Shown: in pieces, positions 8,236 to 18,039 of the stretch | Layout of the letters: each line of letters begins with the position of its first letter | How positions within the stretch are numbered: the first letter of the stretch is position 1 | NCBI GenBank assembly: GCA_951812535.1 | Contig: CATOSK010000007.1 | Coordinates: 186,001 to 250,000 of the forward strand | Length of the DNA stretch: 64,000 bases | From: an uncultured Dehalococcoidia bacterium | GTDB lineage: Bacteria; Chloroflexota; Dehalococcoidia; Lucifugimonadales; UBA3495 | Direction of reading: 5' to 3' | The notes under the pieces: generated by a model | What the model was told of the DNA's origin: nothing | Databases searched by the model: none | The model's input: only the letters and a program-made list of their open reading frames with translations | Made by a program: the position numbers and the translations under genes

Positions 8236-10020
8236 CTAATGGGGCCGTGCGCTCCAGAAGTTGTGGGGGAAGGGGCGGCCGGTTATGGGCGTCCACTCCT
8301 TCACCTTGTTGGAAATCCCGAACACCGCGTTGGCTGTTATCAGCGGAGCGTGCCGGAACTCCTGGGTTAGCACCCTGTTGTACTCGCGGATGAACTCTTC
8401 CTGCTTATCCAGGTCGAACTCGGCATTCGCGCTGTCGAGGAGCACGTCAATATGCGGAGTGGAGTCCCCCACCACCGGCCGAACGCTGTTTGTGGAGTGG
8501 TACCACCCGTTCATCCACCGCAGGGTGGTGTAGCGGGAGTCGTTGCCCCGCACCACCAGCGGGTAGGGACGCTCCTCAGGCGTCGGGTTTTGGCCCCGGG
8601 TGCGCAGTGTACCGGACAGGTTGGTCCAGTCGTACACCTTCACCTCGCCCGTAATCCCAATCTCTCCCAGGTAGCCCAGCACCGCTTCCGCCAGGGTAGG
8701 CAGCCCCGGGAAGTCCGAGTCGTTCAGATAGGTCTCAATCTGGACCTCGAACCCGTCGGGGAAAGTGGACTCCGCCATCAACTGCTTGGCCCGATCGGGG
8801 TCGTAAGGCTGGGGTTCCAGTGTCGGGTCGTAGCCGAAGGTGTTGGGGGCGGCCACGAAGTTGCCGATGGGGAAAGCCTCGCCCAGATACAGCCGGTCGG
8901 CGATGGTCTGCCGGTCAATGGATATGGCGATGGCCTCCCGAATCTTGGGGTCGTTGCACGGATGGCCGGGGGACCACTGGTACCAGCACCAAATCACGCT
9001 GACGGTGGTGGACGGTGCCGAGAAGACCTGCAGGTTGTTCTCCAGAATCTCTTCCTTGGAGGAAATGGACGCGCCGATGATGTCCGCCGCGCCCGTCTTG
9101 AGCAACGCCATGCGGGTCGCCAGCTCCGGGATCTCCAGGATGGTCACCGTCTGGAAGCCTGGGTCCTTGCGCCAGTGCCCTACCGGCGACGCGGTCATGG
9201 TTATGAACTGGTTAGGAATCCGGCTGTCAAACTCGTAGGGGCCCGTGCCTACCGGGTTCACCCGGAAGGCTTCCTCGTCGGCCTCGATCTGCGCCTTGGA
9301 GTAGGTGAAGGAGCCGGAGGTTATCTCCGGGAAACTGCCCCAAAGCCAGGCCGTGGCCTCCGGCTTGTGCGTCTTGATGACGAACTCGTGGTCGCTGGCG
9401 GCGGTCAGAGATTCGGTTCGGGTGGCCTTCTCCAATGCGGTGCTATTTCCCCCCCGCGGATCAAAGAAGGTCCGGTTCCAGCTGTAGGCTACGTCCTCGG
9501 CCGTGACGTCCGAACCGTCGTGAAACTTGACGCCTTCCCTAATCTTGAAGGTCCAGGTCAGTTGGTCGTCGGAAAGCTCCCAGCTTTCCGCCAGCCCCGG
9601 CACCAGCTTGTTGTCGAAGTCCAGATCAACCAGGAAGTCGAACATCTCTTCCATGTAGATGCTGGACTGGGGAACGGACAGCAGTCCCAGGTTGTCCGTA
9701 CTCATGTTGACCAGATCGTCGGCGGCAGCGATCAACTCGCCGGAAGGGCCTTCTTCCACGGCTGACGGAGTCGGGACGGGCGTAGGAGTGGCGACCACCA
9801 TCACCCGTTCTATCCGGGTTTCCCCTGCGACCTGGACCTCCTTGGTCACTTCCACCATCACCTCTTCCACCTTGGTTTCCACCCGGGTTTCCCCGGCGAC
9901 CTGCACCTCCCTGGTCACTTCGATCTCGCGCTCGATGACCTCCGGTGCCGCGGCGGACTGACAGGCGACAACTAAGACTAGAGCAATAAGACACGCCGAC
10001 ATATAGGATATGGTTTTCAT
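8236..10020 (-). CDS. ABC transporter family-5 substrate-binding lipoprotein
   Basis: A lipid-anchored binding protein for peptides or similar solutes (SBP_bac_5 family). From the ATG at 10020 it has a signal peptide ending in the lipobox VVAC and a charged linker that repeats the pattern EVTKEVQVAGETR twice. A PTPVPTP stretch then leads into the binding domain (VPGLAESWELSDDQLTWTFKIREGVKFHDGSDVTAEDVAYSW). The open frame extends 52 codons further upstream, but the signal peptide and the AGGAAAGGGGGG ribosome site place the start at 10020 (594 residues). It heads the operon with the two permeases and two ATPases. Ligand specificity cannot be read from sequence. Confidence 0.92.
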   Translation of the reverse strand: MKTISYMSACLIALVLVVACQSAAAPEVIEREIEVTREVQVAGETRVETKVEEVMVEVTKEVQVAGETRIERVMVVATPTPVPTPSAVEEGPSGELIAAADDLVNMSTDNLGLLSVPQSSIYMEEMFDFLVDLDFDNKLVPGLAESWELSDDQLTWTFKIREGVKFHDGSDVTAEDVAYSWNRTFFDPRGGNSTALEKATRTESLTAASDHEFVIKTHKPEATAWLWGSFPEITSGSFTYSKAQIEADEEAFRVNPVGTGPYEFDSRIPNQFITMTASPVGHWRKDPGFQTVTILEIPELATRMALLKTGAADIIGASISSKEEILENNLQVFSAPSTTVSVIWCWYQWSPGHPCNDPKIREAIAISIDRQTIADRLYLGEAFPIGNFVAAPNTFGYDPTLEPQPYDPDRAKQLMAESTFPDGFEVQIETYLNDSDFPGLPTLAEAVLGYLGEIGITGEVKVYDWTNLSGTLRTRGQNPTPEERPYPLVVRGNDSRYTTLRWMNGWYHSTNSVRPVVGDSTPHIDVLLDSANAEFDLDKQEEFIREYNRVLTQEFRHAPLITANAVFGISNKVKEWTPITGRPFPHNFWSARPH

Positions 10021-10197
10021 GTTCCCCCCTTTCCTGAAAGCAAATGGTCCCGAATGGGTTTTTCCTTTACTCGTAAGCAAATGTTCGTTGCACACAGCTG
10101 TTGGGAGTCCTGATCCCGTAACCATCAATGCAGAAATCGCCAATTGATAGTTCATTGGTGGGTGCATATTGCCCAACGCAACCTTGAACGGGATAGG

Positions 10198-10226
10198 ATG
10201 TTAATGTTTTCGACTTACCTTGTCAA
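10198..10226 (-). promoter_or_regulatory. Sigma70-type promoter for the Opp-like operon
   Basis: On the minus strand TTGACA (10226-10221) is separated by exactly 17 bp from TAACAT (10203-10198). It predicts a leader of about 170 nt before the binding-protein start at 10020. Confidence 0.6.
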
Positions 10227-10348
10227 CCGAACATAAGCGCCCTGGACCTGGCGCCCCGCGGGATTCAACCCCGTTAGGCTGTGTGGTAGACTGCTCCTGG
10301 TTGTTAGAGCAAATCCGTTTGAACAAATCCAATGAGGGATACCGGCCC

Positions 10349-11182
10349 ATGATCATTGATACCCATACCCATGTGGTCAGCAGCGACAAGACCGCCCATC
10401 CCCTGCATCCCAACGCCAGCGGGTGGTCCACCGAGGTAAGCAACAACGTCGAGGACCTGATTCAGGAGATGGACGCCGCCGGGGTGGAGTGCGCGACCCT
10501 GGTGCAGCCCAACGGCACCTACGGCCTGGACAACACCTACCAGTGTGACAGCGCAAAGCTTTATTCCCCGCGCACTGTGTCGGTCGGAATCCTCGACCCT
10601 GCTGCCCCCGACGGCGCCGACAAGCTTTCCTACTGGGTCAACGAACACGCCATGAAAGGTATTCGCCTTCAGAGCCAGGCCGAACCCGACGACCCCAGTT
10701 GCGACGCCCTCTGGGCCCGTGCCGAAAGCCTGAACATCCCCATCTCCATCGGTGGCGGGGGGACCCCCGACAAGGTCAACCGGATGCGGAACATCGGGGC
10801 GCGGCATCCAAACGTCCTCTTTGCGCCCGACCACTTCGCCGGCTGGAGCGGCGCCGAGGACAAGGCCGCCATGACCGTGGCCCTGGAAGCCCTCGCCCAG
10901 CTTCCCAACGCCTGTCTGCGGATCTCCAGCACCAGCCTCGGCCCCTATGCCAACCTGAGCGATGATGACAAAGACCTTTTCCGGAGGGTAATAGAAGCCT
11001 TCACCGCAAAACGCATGATGTGGGGCTCCAACTTTCCTTCATCTCGCCAAGGCGGCTACATCGGCCAGGTGGAGCTGGGTAAGACAGCCCTGCCTTGGCT
11101 CTCCGCTGAGGACCTGGACTGGATGATGGGCGGTGCGGCTCATACCTTCTGGCCCATGCTACAGGCGCCAACCACCGGCTGA
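10349..11182 (+). CDS. Amidohydrolase-2 family metal-dependent hydrolase
   Basis: A TIM-barrel hydrolase of the amidohydrolase_2 family (277 residues from the ATG at 10349, preceded by GAGGGAT). It has the N-terminal metal motif DTHTHV, a histidine in FAPDHFAGW, and the C-terminal MMWGSNFPSS, where many relatives have GSD. The Asn form also occurs in active members, so activity is not excluded. The frame is open 43 codons further upstream, but that extension lacks family features. It is followed 34 bases later by a MmgE/PrpD gene and probably shares its transcript, suggesting paired steps in degradation of one compound (inference). Confidence 0.85.
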   Translation: MIIDTHTHVVSSDKTAHPLHPNASGWSTEVSNNVEDLIQEMDAAGVECATLVQPNGTYGLDNTYQCDSAKLYSPRTVSVGILDPAAPDGADKLSYWVNEHAMKGIRLQSQAEPDDPSCDALWARAESLNIPISIGGGGTPDKVNRMRNIGARHPNVLFAPDHFAGWSGAEDKAAMTVALEALAQLPNACLRISSTSLGPYANLSDDDKDLFRRVIEAFTAKRMMWGSNFPSSRQGGYIGQVELGKTALPWLSAEDLDWMMGGAAHTFWPMLQAPTTG

Positions 11183-11216
11183 CCCCGCCCCCAAAACCGT
11201 TCCTGGAGGTCTAACC

Positions 11217-12590
11217 ATGGCTGTTCAGGGCGCAACCCAGACCATAATCGACTGGATCTTCTCCACGGGTTTCGACGACATGCCCGCCGGTATCAGACGG
11301 CAGGCGGTCCTGTCCCTCTACGACGGCGTGGGCGCCAATTTGGCTTGCTCCCTGCTTCCCGTGGCCCATCGGACGGTGGACTTCATCAAGCTGGTGGGGG
11401 GTCCGCCGGACTGCACTGTCATCGGATTTCCCGACCGTTCCTCCGTGCTCAACGCCGCCCAGGTCAATGGCACCCTCGGCCACGCCGACGAGGTGGATGC
11501 CATTGAAAGCGACGGACTGGGCGCCCACGTTCTGGCTGCCAATCTGGGCGCCTGCCTGAGCGCCGGCCAGTATGCCGGCGCCTCTGGAAGAGAGGTGCTG
11601 CGGGGACTGGTGCTGGGGTTCGAGCTGACCAAGCGCGTCCACCGGGTCGCCGCGGTAGCCCAGGACCGGTCGGTCCTGACCGCCGGGTCCTCGGCCACCT
11701 TGATTGACGCCGGCAACACCATGGGGGCCACCGCCGCCGCCGGCGTGCCCCTGGGACTGAGTCCTGGCCAGATGGATATAGCCTTCGGAATGGCCGCCGC
11801 AATGACCAGCGGAATCACCCCCTTCGCCCGCGAGTCCGAGCACATGCTCAAGTCTTTCGTCCGGGGAGGCCTGGGCGCCCGGAACGGCGTCGCCGCGGCC
11901 CTGATGGCCAAGGCCGGGTACGATGGGCCCCGGGGAATCTTCGAAGGAAGCAACGGTTTCTTCCACAGCCGCCTTGGTGTCGAAGACCCCGGACCGGAGT
12001 TCGTGGAAGACCGGTACACCATCCAGGACGTTGTCTTCAAGCGCGTTTCTGCTGGCGGACCCAACCAGGCCCCCCGTCAGGGGGTGGTGGAAATAATGGC
12101 CGAGAACGGTCTGACCGCCGCGGATATCAGCCGCATCACCATCGAGGTCCCGCCCATCGGCTTCACCACCATCACCGAGGTCCATCACCCTTCCATCGAG
12201 GGCAAGGACGTCATCGCCATCGGCGCCGTATATGGCGGGACGGGGTTCCTGGCTGCTCACAACCCGAAGTATGGCCAGAGCAACGAAGTCCTCGCCATGC
12301 GCGACCGGATCGAAATCCTGCCCCGGGAGGAATGGGCTGGCGAAGGACGTTTCCGGTCCATGGTCACCATCGAGACCTCTGGCGGCAGGCGCTTCTCCCG
12401 GGAGAGTACCTACCGGCCCATGTCTGAGGACGACCTGGACGCCAAGTTCGCCGACTTGGTCGGTATGCGGGCGGGAGAGGACCGGTCCCGGGAACTGGCC
12501 GAGGCTCTGAAGGGACTGGAAGTCGCTCCCAACGTGTCGGATGTAATGCCGCTGTTGGAACTGCCCGGGGCCCGCATCGAAGACTACTAG
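11217..12590 (+). CDS. MmgE/PrpD family protein, paralog 1
   Basis: A 457-residue member of the MmgE/PrpD family, which includes 2-methylcitrate dehydratase and cis-aconitate decarboxylase. Typical segments are GHADEVDAIESDGLGAH near the N-terminus, the helical domain around GLSPGQMDIAFGMAA, and the C-terminal region beginning KRVSAGGPNQAPRQG. The start is the ATG at 11217 behind CTGGAGGT; the longer open frame upstream overlaps the previous gene. A second paralog lies at 37508-38857. Both are adjacent to NHL/DUF1800/DUF1501 gene sets. No other methylcitrate-cycle gene is present, so a propionate role is not supported here. Confidence 0.88.
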   Translation: MAVQGATQTIIDWIFSTGFDDMPAGIRRQAVLSLYDGVGANLACSLLPVAHRTVDFIKLVGGPPDCTVIGFPDRSSVLNAAQVNGTLGHADEVDAIESDGLGAHVLAANLGACLSAGQYAGASGREVLRGLVLGFELTKRVHRVAAVAQDRSVLTAGSSATLIDAGNTMGATAAAGVPLGLSPGQMDIAFGMAAAMTSGITPFARESEHMLKSFVRGGLGARNGVAAALMAKAGYDGPRGIFEGSNGFFHSRLGVEDPGPEFVEDRYTIQDVVFKRVSAGGPNQAPRQGVVEIMAENGLTAADISRITIEVPPIGFTTITEVHHPSIEGKDVIAIGAVYGGTGFLAAHNPKYGQSNEVLAMRDRIEILPREEWAGEGRFRSMVTIETSGGRRFSRESTYRPMSEDDLDAKFADLVGMRAGEDRSRELAEALKGLEVAPNVSDVMPLLELPGARIEDY

Positions 12591-12626
12591 CCAAGCCGCG
12601 GAGACAACGCCATTGGAGGTGAGCCC

Positions 12627-14027
12627 ATGCCCGATTCCCACGATCTGGCCCTCATCGCCCACCTAATGCGCCGGGCCGGGTTCGGAGCCAACCGCGACCG
12701 TCTGGAGGAATACGCCGCCAGGGGGTACGAGGCCACCTTGTCGGAACTGCTCAATCCCGAAACTACACCACCTTTTGACGACGACCTCGCCCACCGATAC
12801 TTCCCATATTTCCGTATTGGGACGGCGATACCCACCCAGCAAAGCCACTGGGTGCTGCGAATGATTGGCACCCCCCGGCCCCTGGAAGAAAAGATGACCC
12901 TGTTCTGGCATCATCTCTTCGCCACCGGCTTCGCCAAGGTGGACAACGCTCCCGAGATGCACCAGCAGATCGACACATTCCGCAATCATGGCATGGGTAA
13001 CTTCCGTACCCTCCTGGTCGAGCTCTCCAAGGACCCGGCGATGATCTTTTGGTTGGACAACTGCGAGAGCCACAAAGATGCCCCTAACGAAAACTACGGG
13101 CGGGAACTGCTGGAACTGTTCTCCATGGGAGTGGGCAACTACACCGAAGACGACGTCAAGGAATGCGCGCGGGCCTTCACCGGCTGGACCATCGTGCCCG
13201 GTATCCCCCGCTATCCTTGGGGCGAGTTCCTGCGGGAGTTCCAGTACCTCCCGGATGACCACGATGATTCAGAAAAGACTTTCCTGGGACACCGGGGACG
13301 GTTCAACGGCGAGGACATCATAGATATCATCTGCCGCCAGCCGGCCACGGGACGCTTCATATCCCGACACCTGTACAATTTCTTCGTCGCCGAGGAGCCG
13401 CAGGTGCCCGCCTGGCCAACCACACCGCCGCAGGACCCGGAAGCCATCGAATTGCTATCGGAAGAATACTTCCGCTCCAACTACGATATCCGTTCGATGC
13501 TGGCGGTCCTTTTCCGGTCCGACTTCTTCAGGAACGCCCGCTACACCAAGGTGAAGAGTCCGGCGGAGTTGGTGGCCGGAGTGATGCGGCTGGTGGATGA
13601 CTACACCGCGCCCAAGCCCCGCATCCATGAAATCTCCGCCGCCTGCAACTTCATGGGCCAGGAACTCCTCAACCCACCAACCGTAGAAGGATGGCACACC
13701 GGAAAGGAATGGATCGACAGCGGCGCGCTGGTGGAGCGCATCAATTTCGCCTCGGACCAGGTCGGTGACCTGTCCAAGCCCGGGGTGCAGCGCATCGTCC
13801 AGCGCCTGTCCGCCGGCGGGTCGACATTGACCCCGGAGCAGATGGTCGACGGTTGCCTCGACCTCGCCGGGCCGGTGGTCGTCTCCGAGTCCCGGCGCCA
13901 GGAGCTCGTCGACGCCCTGGCCGGACCGGCCCCCTGCGCCACCCCGGAGGACATGGAGACCTTTGGTCCTCGGGTCGCCCGTCTGCTCCAGCTCATCGTG
14001 TCTTCCAGGGAATACCAGATGGTATAG
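12627..14027 (+). CDS. DUF1800 domain-containing protein, paralog 1
   Basis: A 466-residue DUF1800 protein of unknown biochemical function. Family hallmarks are HLMRRAGFGA at the N-terminus, EKMTLFWHHLF, ENYGRELLELFSMGVGNYTEDDVKECARAFTGW, and LNPPTVEGWHTGKEWID toward the C-terminus. DUF1800 proteins often occur with DUF1501 proteins, as also seen later in this cluster. No signal peptide is visible. It is the most divergent of four DUF1800 paralogs in this window. The ATG follows TTGGAGGTGA. It begins the six-gene set that runs to 20849. Confidence 0.9.
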   Translation: MPDSHDLALIAHLMRRAGFGANRDRLEEYAARGYEATLSELLNPETTPPFDDDLAHRYFPYFRIGTAIPTQQSHWVLRMIGTPRPLEEKMTLFWHHLFATGFAKVDNAPEMHQQIDTFRNHGMGNFRTLLVELSKDPAMIFWLDNCESHKDAPNENYGRELLELFSMGVGNYTEDDVKECARAFTGWTIVPGIPRYPWGEFLREFQYLPDDHDDSEKTFLGHRGRFNGEDIIDIICRQPATGRFISRHLYNFFVAEEPQVPAWPTTPPQDPEAIELLSEEYFRSNYDIRSMLAVLFRSDFFRNARYTKVKSPAELVAGVMRLVDDYTAPKPRIHEISAACNFMGQELLNPPTVEGWHTGKEWIDSGALVERINFASDQVGDLSKPGVQRIVQRLSAGGSTLTPEQMVDGCLDLAGPVVVSESRRQELVDALAGPAPCATPEDMETFGPRVARLLQLIVSSREYQMV

Positions 14028-14069
14028 GCATCCGATTTCCATCTCCCAATCTAGCCGGAGGCAGTCAGC

Positions 14070-15053
14070 ATGGTCGGGTACGGAGTCTCCACGATCCGGG
14101 TCGAATACATAAAGACCATCGGCAACGCTGCCGCCCTGGGGCAGATCGGGTTCAGGAACCCGGTGGACGTCGCGCCTGCCCAGGGAGACCTGATATACGT
14201 CCTCAGCCATGCCGCTGAAAACAACGGAGGCAACAAGCGGATCGCCAAGTGCACATTAGACGAAGAGGACTTCCTCGCCGAGTTCGGTTCCTTCGGGGAA
14301 GAGCCAGGCCAGTTCACCTGGCCCAATTCGCTGGCTGCCGACAGCGTCGGCAACGTCTATGTCACCGACGAATGGCTCAATCGCGTAACCGTCTTCGACC
14401 CCGATGGAAACTACCTGGCCCATTGGGGCGAGGAAGGACCCGGCCCTGGCAGGCTCAACCGGCCGGCGGGAATCGCCTTCGACGCAGACGACAACCTTTT
14501 CCTGGCCGACAGCTTCAACCATCGCATTCAGAAGTTCACCAAGGAAGGTGGTTCTCTGGGCCAATGGGGGTCAAAGGGCTCAGGGCCAGGGCAACTGAAC
14601 ACACCTTGGGGCATTTCCGTCGATGCCGCCGGCATGGTCTACGTGGCCGACTGGCGGAACGACCGCATCCAGAAGTTCGCTCCCGATGGCCAGTTCGTGT
14701 TGTCCATCGGAGGGTCTGGCGCGGAAACCGGCCAGTTCAACCGCCCCAGCGGTGTCGCGGTGGATCGGGATGGTTGCATTTATGTGTGCGACTGGGGCAA
14801 CGACCGCGTACAGATATTCAATGAAAGCGGCGAGTTCATCGCCGAATTGCTGGGCGACGCGACCATGTCCAAATGGGGCGCGCAGCGGCTGTCATCCAAC
14901 CCCGAAAACATGCTGGGACAACGGGAGCAGGTCCACAGCCTGGAGCCGGAAAAAAGGTTCGTGCAGCCGGTATCCGTCAAGATCGACCGGGAAGGCCGGT
15001 TGATTGTGGCCGATTCCGCCCGCCACCGCCTCCAGATCTACCGCCGCACCTGA
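14070..15053 (+). CDS. NHL-repeat beta-propeller protein, paralog 1
   Basis: A 327-residue protein made almost entirely of NHL repeats, giving a probable six-bladed beta-propeller. The blades show the repeated pattern GxFxxPxGIAVDxxGNxYVADxxNxRIQKF, for example WGISVDAAGMVYVADWRNDRIQKF. NHL propellers act as binding platforms or, in some cases, lyases. No signal peptide or extra domain is seen. The ATG at 14070 has a GGAGG site. It follows DUF1800 paralog 1 by 42 bases. Its C-terminus lacks the FF-x-G-x-YDGGRL ending shared by the other two NHL proteins. Confidence 0.9.
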   Translation: MVGYGVSTIRVEYIKTIGNAAALGQIGFRNPVDVAPAQGDLIYVLSHAAENNGGNKRIAKCTLDEEDFLAEFGSFGEEPGQFTWPNSLAADSVGNVYVTDEWLNRVTVFDPDGNYLAHWGEEGPGPGRLNRPAGIAFDADDNLFLADSFNHRIQKFTKEGGSLGQWGSKGSGPGQLNTPWGISVDAAGMVYVADWRNDRIQKFAPDGQFVLSIGGSGAETGQFNRPSGVAVDRDGCIYVCDWGNDRVQIFNESGEFIAELLGDATMSKWGAQRLSSNPENMLGQREQVHSLEPEKRFVQPVSVKIDREGRLIVADSARHRLQIYRRT

Positions 15054-15408
15054 CCTGATGGCGGTTCGCCGCCCAGCCTCGAGCATGAGTTGCCTTCCGT
15101 CACCTTCTCCCGCGACGCGTCAAGAACTCGCCGCCTCTTGGCTGCACGCCAGCGTCACCAGGACAACGGGGTACAATTCGCGACGATTCGCGGCTTATGT
15201 TGCCCGGTTCCAGTGCGGGACGACGGCCTGGAAGAGGTCGGATTCGTTACAACCTGGGCCAATATCTCTCCCCGGAGGGCAGTATTTATTGACATTTTTG
15301 CCCGAGAATTATAAGTTATCTTGGTCTGAAAGCTCGCTAATTAGGCGAGTCGGGTGAGTGCCAATTTGACGCACAGCTACCTGAAATATCTTAAAAGGAG
15401 TTTGAGGC
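15054..15408. other. 355-bp intergenic region with promoter
   Basis: Separates NHL paralog 1 from the next DUF1800 gene. The last 120 bp are AT-rich and contain the promoter at 15289-15315. No gene or terminator was recognised in the rest. Confidence 0.5.
15289..15315 (+). promoter_or_regulatory. Sigma70-type promoter for the DUF1800-DUF1501-DUF1800-NHL genes
   Basis: TTGACA at 15289-15294 is followed by TATAAG at 15310-15315 (15-bp spacing), or TAAGTT at 15312-15317 (17-bp spacing). This splits the cluster into at least two transcription units and gives a leader of about 85 nt before the ATG at 15409. Confidence 0.55.
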
Positions 15409-16815
15409 ATGGCAGACAACGATATTGCGTTAATGGCCCACCTGATGCGCCGCGCCGGGTTCGGGGCCTCCTATGAGGAGTTGGTGGAACGTACCGCCAA
15501 GGGCTACGAGGCCACCGTAGAAGAGCTGCTCAACCCCCAGGAGCAGCCGGACCTGGAAATGGACGTCATGAACCGCTACATGCACGGCTGGCGGGATATG
15601 AACGGCCTGATGGCCAACCAGGGCTACTGGACCTACCGGATGGTCAACTCGCAGCGGCAGCTGGAAGAGAAGATCTGCCTGTTCTGGCACGGCATCTTCT
15701 GCGTAGGCGACTCCAAGTGCATGAGGGCGCGGCAGATTTTGCTGGAGCTGAACAACTTCCGCAACTACGGCCTGGGCAAGTTCGACGATCTTTTGATGTA
15801 CCTGTCCACCGACCCGGCGATGCTCTACTACCTGGACAACCAGTTGAGCCACAAAGAAGCGGTCAACGAGAACTGGGGCCGGGAGTTACTGGAGCTGTTC
15901 TCGATGGGCGTCGGCATGGACGGCGAGCCCAACTATACCGAGGACGACGTGAAGGCCTGCGCCCAGGCGTTCACGGGCTGGACCATCGCCAACGCCATTC
16001 CCCGGTATCCCTACGGCAGCTACGCCAACCGGTTCCTCTACAACCGGTACGACCATATTGAAGAAGACAAGACCTTCCTCGGCGAGACCGGCAACTGGAA
16101 CGGCGAAGACATCGTGCGGATGATCTGCAAGCAGCCGGCCACCGCCCGCTTCGTAGCGCGGCATCTGTCCAACTGCTTCGTCTCCGACGAGCCGCAGGTC
16201 CCGGCCTGGCAGCACGTTCCGCCGCAGCACCCGGAGCTGATCAAGGAGCTGGAGGACGAGTATTTCCGCTCCGGCTATCAGATCAAGTCCATGCTGCGGG
16301 TCCTGTTCAACTCGGACACCTTCAAAGACGCCCGCTTCGCCAAGGTTAAGAACCCTTCGGAGGTGGTCTGCGGCGCCCTGCGGGTCGTCGGAGACTTCAC
16401 CGAGCCCAAGCCCCGCCTGTACGATCCGGCCCTGGAGATCCGCTACATGGGCCAGGACCTGCTGAATCCCCCCACCGTCGAGGGATGGCATACCGGCAAG
16501 GAATGGATTGACAGCGGAACCCTGGTGGAACGGATCAACTTCGTGGCCGGCGAGATGGGCCGGGTTGATTCCCCGGGTATCAACGCCTTCATCGACCGGC
16601 TGCGGGCCGAGGGCTCGACCCTTTCCTCGGAGCGGATTGTGGGGGCCTGCCTGGAGATGCTGGGCTTCTACGAGCTGAGCGACGATAACCAGGCGTTGCT
16701 CACTGCCCACGCCGAGGACGCCAGCAGCCTGGACACCGGGACTCCCGAGTTTGCCCAGTTTGTCGGGCAGATTCTCCAGCTCATCGTGTCAACGCAGGAG
16801 TACCAGTTCAACTAG
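15409..16815 (+). CDS. DUF1800 domain-containing protein, paralog 2
   Basis: A 468-residue DUF1800 protein beginning MADNDIALMAHLMRRAGFGASYEEL. It keeps all family blocks, including ENWGRELLELFSMGVGMDG and NPPTVEGWHTGKEWIDSG, and has no signal peptide. The start follows AAGGAGTTTGAGGC. It lies 81 bases before a DUF1501 gene, the usual DUF1800/DUF1501 pairing, and is closely similar to the DUF1800 genes at 18285 and 41319. Function is unknown; a partner role with DUF1501 is inferred from co-occurrence. Confidence 0.92.
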   Translation: MADNDIALMAHLMRRAGFGASYEELVERTAKGYEATVEELLNPQEQPDLEMDVMNRYMHGWRDMNGLMANQGYWTYRMVNSQRQLEEKICLFWHGIFCVGDSKCMRARQILLELNNFRNYGLGKFDDLLMYLSTDPAMLYYLDNQLSHKEAVNENWGRELLELFSMGVGMDGEPNYTEDDVKACAQAFTGWTIANAIPRYPYGSYANRFLYNRYDHIEEDKTFLGETGNWNGEDIVRMICKQPATARFVARHLSNCFVSDEPQVPAWQHVPPQHPELIKELEDEYFRSGYQIKSMLRVLFNSDTFKDARFAKVKNPSEVVCGALRVVGDFTEPKPRLYDPALEIRYMGQDLLNPPTVEGWHTGKEWIDSGTLVERINFVAGEMGRVDSPGINAFIDRLRAEGSTLSSERIVGACLEMLGFYELSDDNQALLTAHAEDASSLDTGTPEFAQFVGQILQLIVSTQEYQFN

Positions 16816-16896
16816 GCTCCGCATCAACGAACAAGCAATAACCGGCCGCCGCGCCCCACGCGGGCAGGCGGCCTTCCAACTAGACCAGGAGGAAAC

Positions 16897-18039
16897 ATGA
16901 CCAGCACCAAGAAAGACCCCGTACTGGTAGTCCTGCAGCTTTCCGGCGGGAACGACTTCATGAACACCATCGTTCCCTACACCAACCCGTTGTACTACGA
17001 CAACCGTCCCAACGTCGTCATCCCCCAGGACCAGGTTCTGCCTCTCAACGACGAGCTGGGCTTCAACCCCAATACCGCCGCGCTGAAGGAACTTTACGAC
17101 GACGGCAAGGTGGCGATAATCCAGGGAGTGGGCTATCCCAATCCCAACCTGTCCCACTTCCGGTCCATGGACATCTGGCACACCTGCGAGCCGGAAAAGC
17201 TGGCGGACGAGGGTTGGGTCGGACGGGCCATCGGCGACTTGGACCCGAACAAGGAAAACGTGCTGACCGGCGTCAACTTCGGCCGAGGCCTTCCCAGGGC
17301 CATGGCCGCTCCCGGCGTGCCGGTGGCCTCCGTTGGCAACCTCGAGACCTACGGTGTGCTGACCAGCATCGAGGTTGAGGAGGAGCGGACCCAGGCTCTG
17401 GACATCTTCTCCCGCATGTACTCCCCGGCCATGGGTCGCGGCCCTGTGCTGGAGTACCTGTCCCAGACCGGCATGGACGCGCTGACCGGCGCCGACATCC
17501 TGGCCACCGCGCCGGAGAAGTATACCTCCAGCGTCGAGTACGGCCCCAGTTCCATGTCCCAGTACATGCGGAACATCGCCCAGGTCCACATCGCCGACCT
17601 GGGCACCCGGTTCCTGTACACCACCGCTCCCTACAACAGCTTCGACACCCACGCCACCCAGATGAGCGCCCACGCCAGCCTGTGTCTCAACGTGTCGCAG
17701 ACCATCAGTGACTTCTACCAGGACCTGAAGGAGCACAACGCAAGCGACAACGTCGTCCTGCTGGTCTTCACTGAGTTCGGACGGAGGGTCCACGATAACG
17801 GCTCCGGAACCGACCACGGCTCGGGCGGAGCGGCCTTCGTCGTCGGCGACCGGGTCAAGGGCGGACTGTACGGCGAGTACCCGTCCCTGGAAGAGGACAA
17901 GCTGCTGGAGGGCAACCTGCACTTCAACAACGACTTCCGCGGCCTGTACGCCACGCTGCTGGAAGACTGGATGGACCTGGACTCCAAGCCCATCGTCAAC
18001 GGCAGCTTCGAGAAGATGGACTTCATCGCCAGGGACTAG
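16897..18039 (+). CDS. DUF1501 domain-containing protein, paralog 1
   Basis: A 380-residue DUF1501 protein, a family related in fold to the alkaline phosphatase/sulfatase superfamily. It opens with the conserved VLQLSGGND and ends with the typical block VFTEFGRRVHDNGSGTDHGSGG, rich in candidate metal ligands. Many DUF1501 proteins have a Tat signal, but this one starts directly at MTSTKKDPVLVVLQL, immediately before the domain, so export by Tat is unlikely. An ATG preceded by AGGAGGAAAC supports this start. It sits between two DUF1800 genes. The substrate is unknown. Confidence 0.92.
   Translation: MTSTKKDPVLVVLQLSGGNDFMNTIVPYTNPLYYDNRPNVVIPQDQVLPLNDELGFNPNTAALKELYDDGKVAIIQGVGYPNPNLSHFRSMDIWHTCEPEKLADEGWVGRAIGDLDPNKENVLTGVNFGRGLPRAMAAPGVPVASVGNLETYGVLTSIEVEEERTQALDIFSRMYSPAMGRGPVLEYLSQTGMDALTGADILATAPEKYTSSVEYGPSSMSQYMRNIAQVHIADLGTRFLYTTAPYNSFDTHATQMSAHASLCLNVSQTISDFYQDLKEHNASDNVVLLVFTEFGRRVHDNGSGTDHGSGGAAFVVGDRVKGGLYGEYPSLEEDKLLEGNLHFNNDFRGLYATLLEDWMDLDSKPIVNGSFEKMDFIARD

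Noticed and set aside
9760-9950. Internal repeats in the Opp-operon binding protein considered as a mobile repeat
   Set aside because: The repeats (EVTKEVQVAGETR) are in frame in the linker behind the lipobox, as is usual for binding lipoproteins of this phylum.
11020-11045. GSN in place of GSD in the amidohydrolase as a sign of a dead enzyme
   Set aside because: Asn at this place occurs in intact members of the family; the other motifs are present.
11211-12662. A 483-codon frame opposite MmgE/PrpD paralog 1
   Set aside because: Shadow of a conserved gene; Gly/His/Gln-rich without family features.
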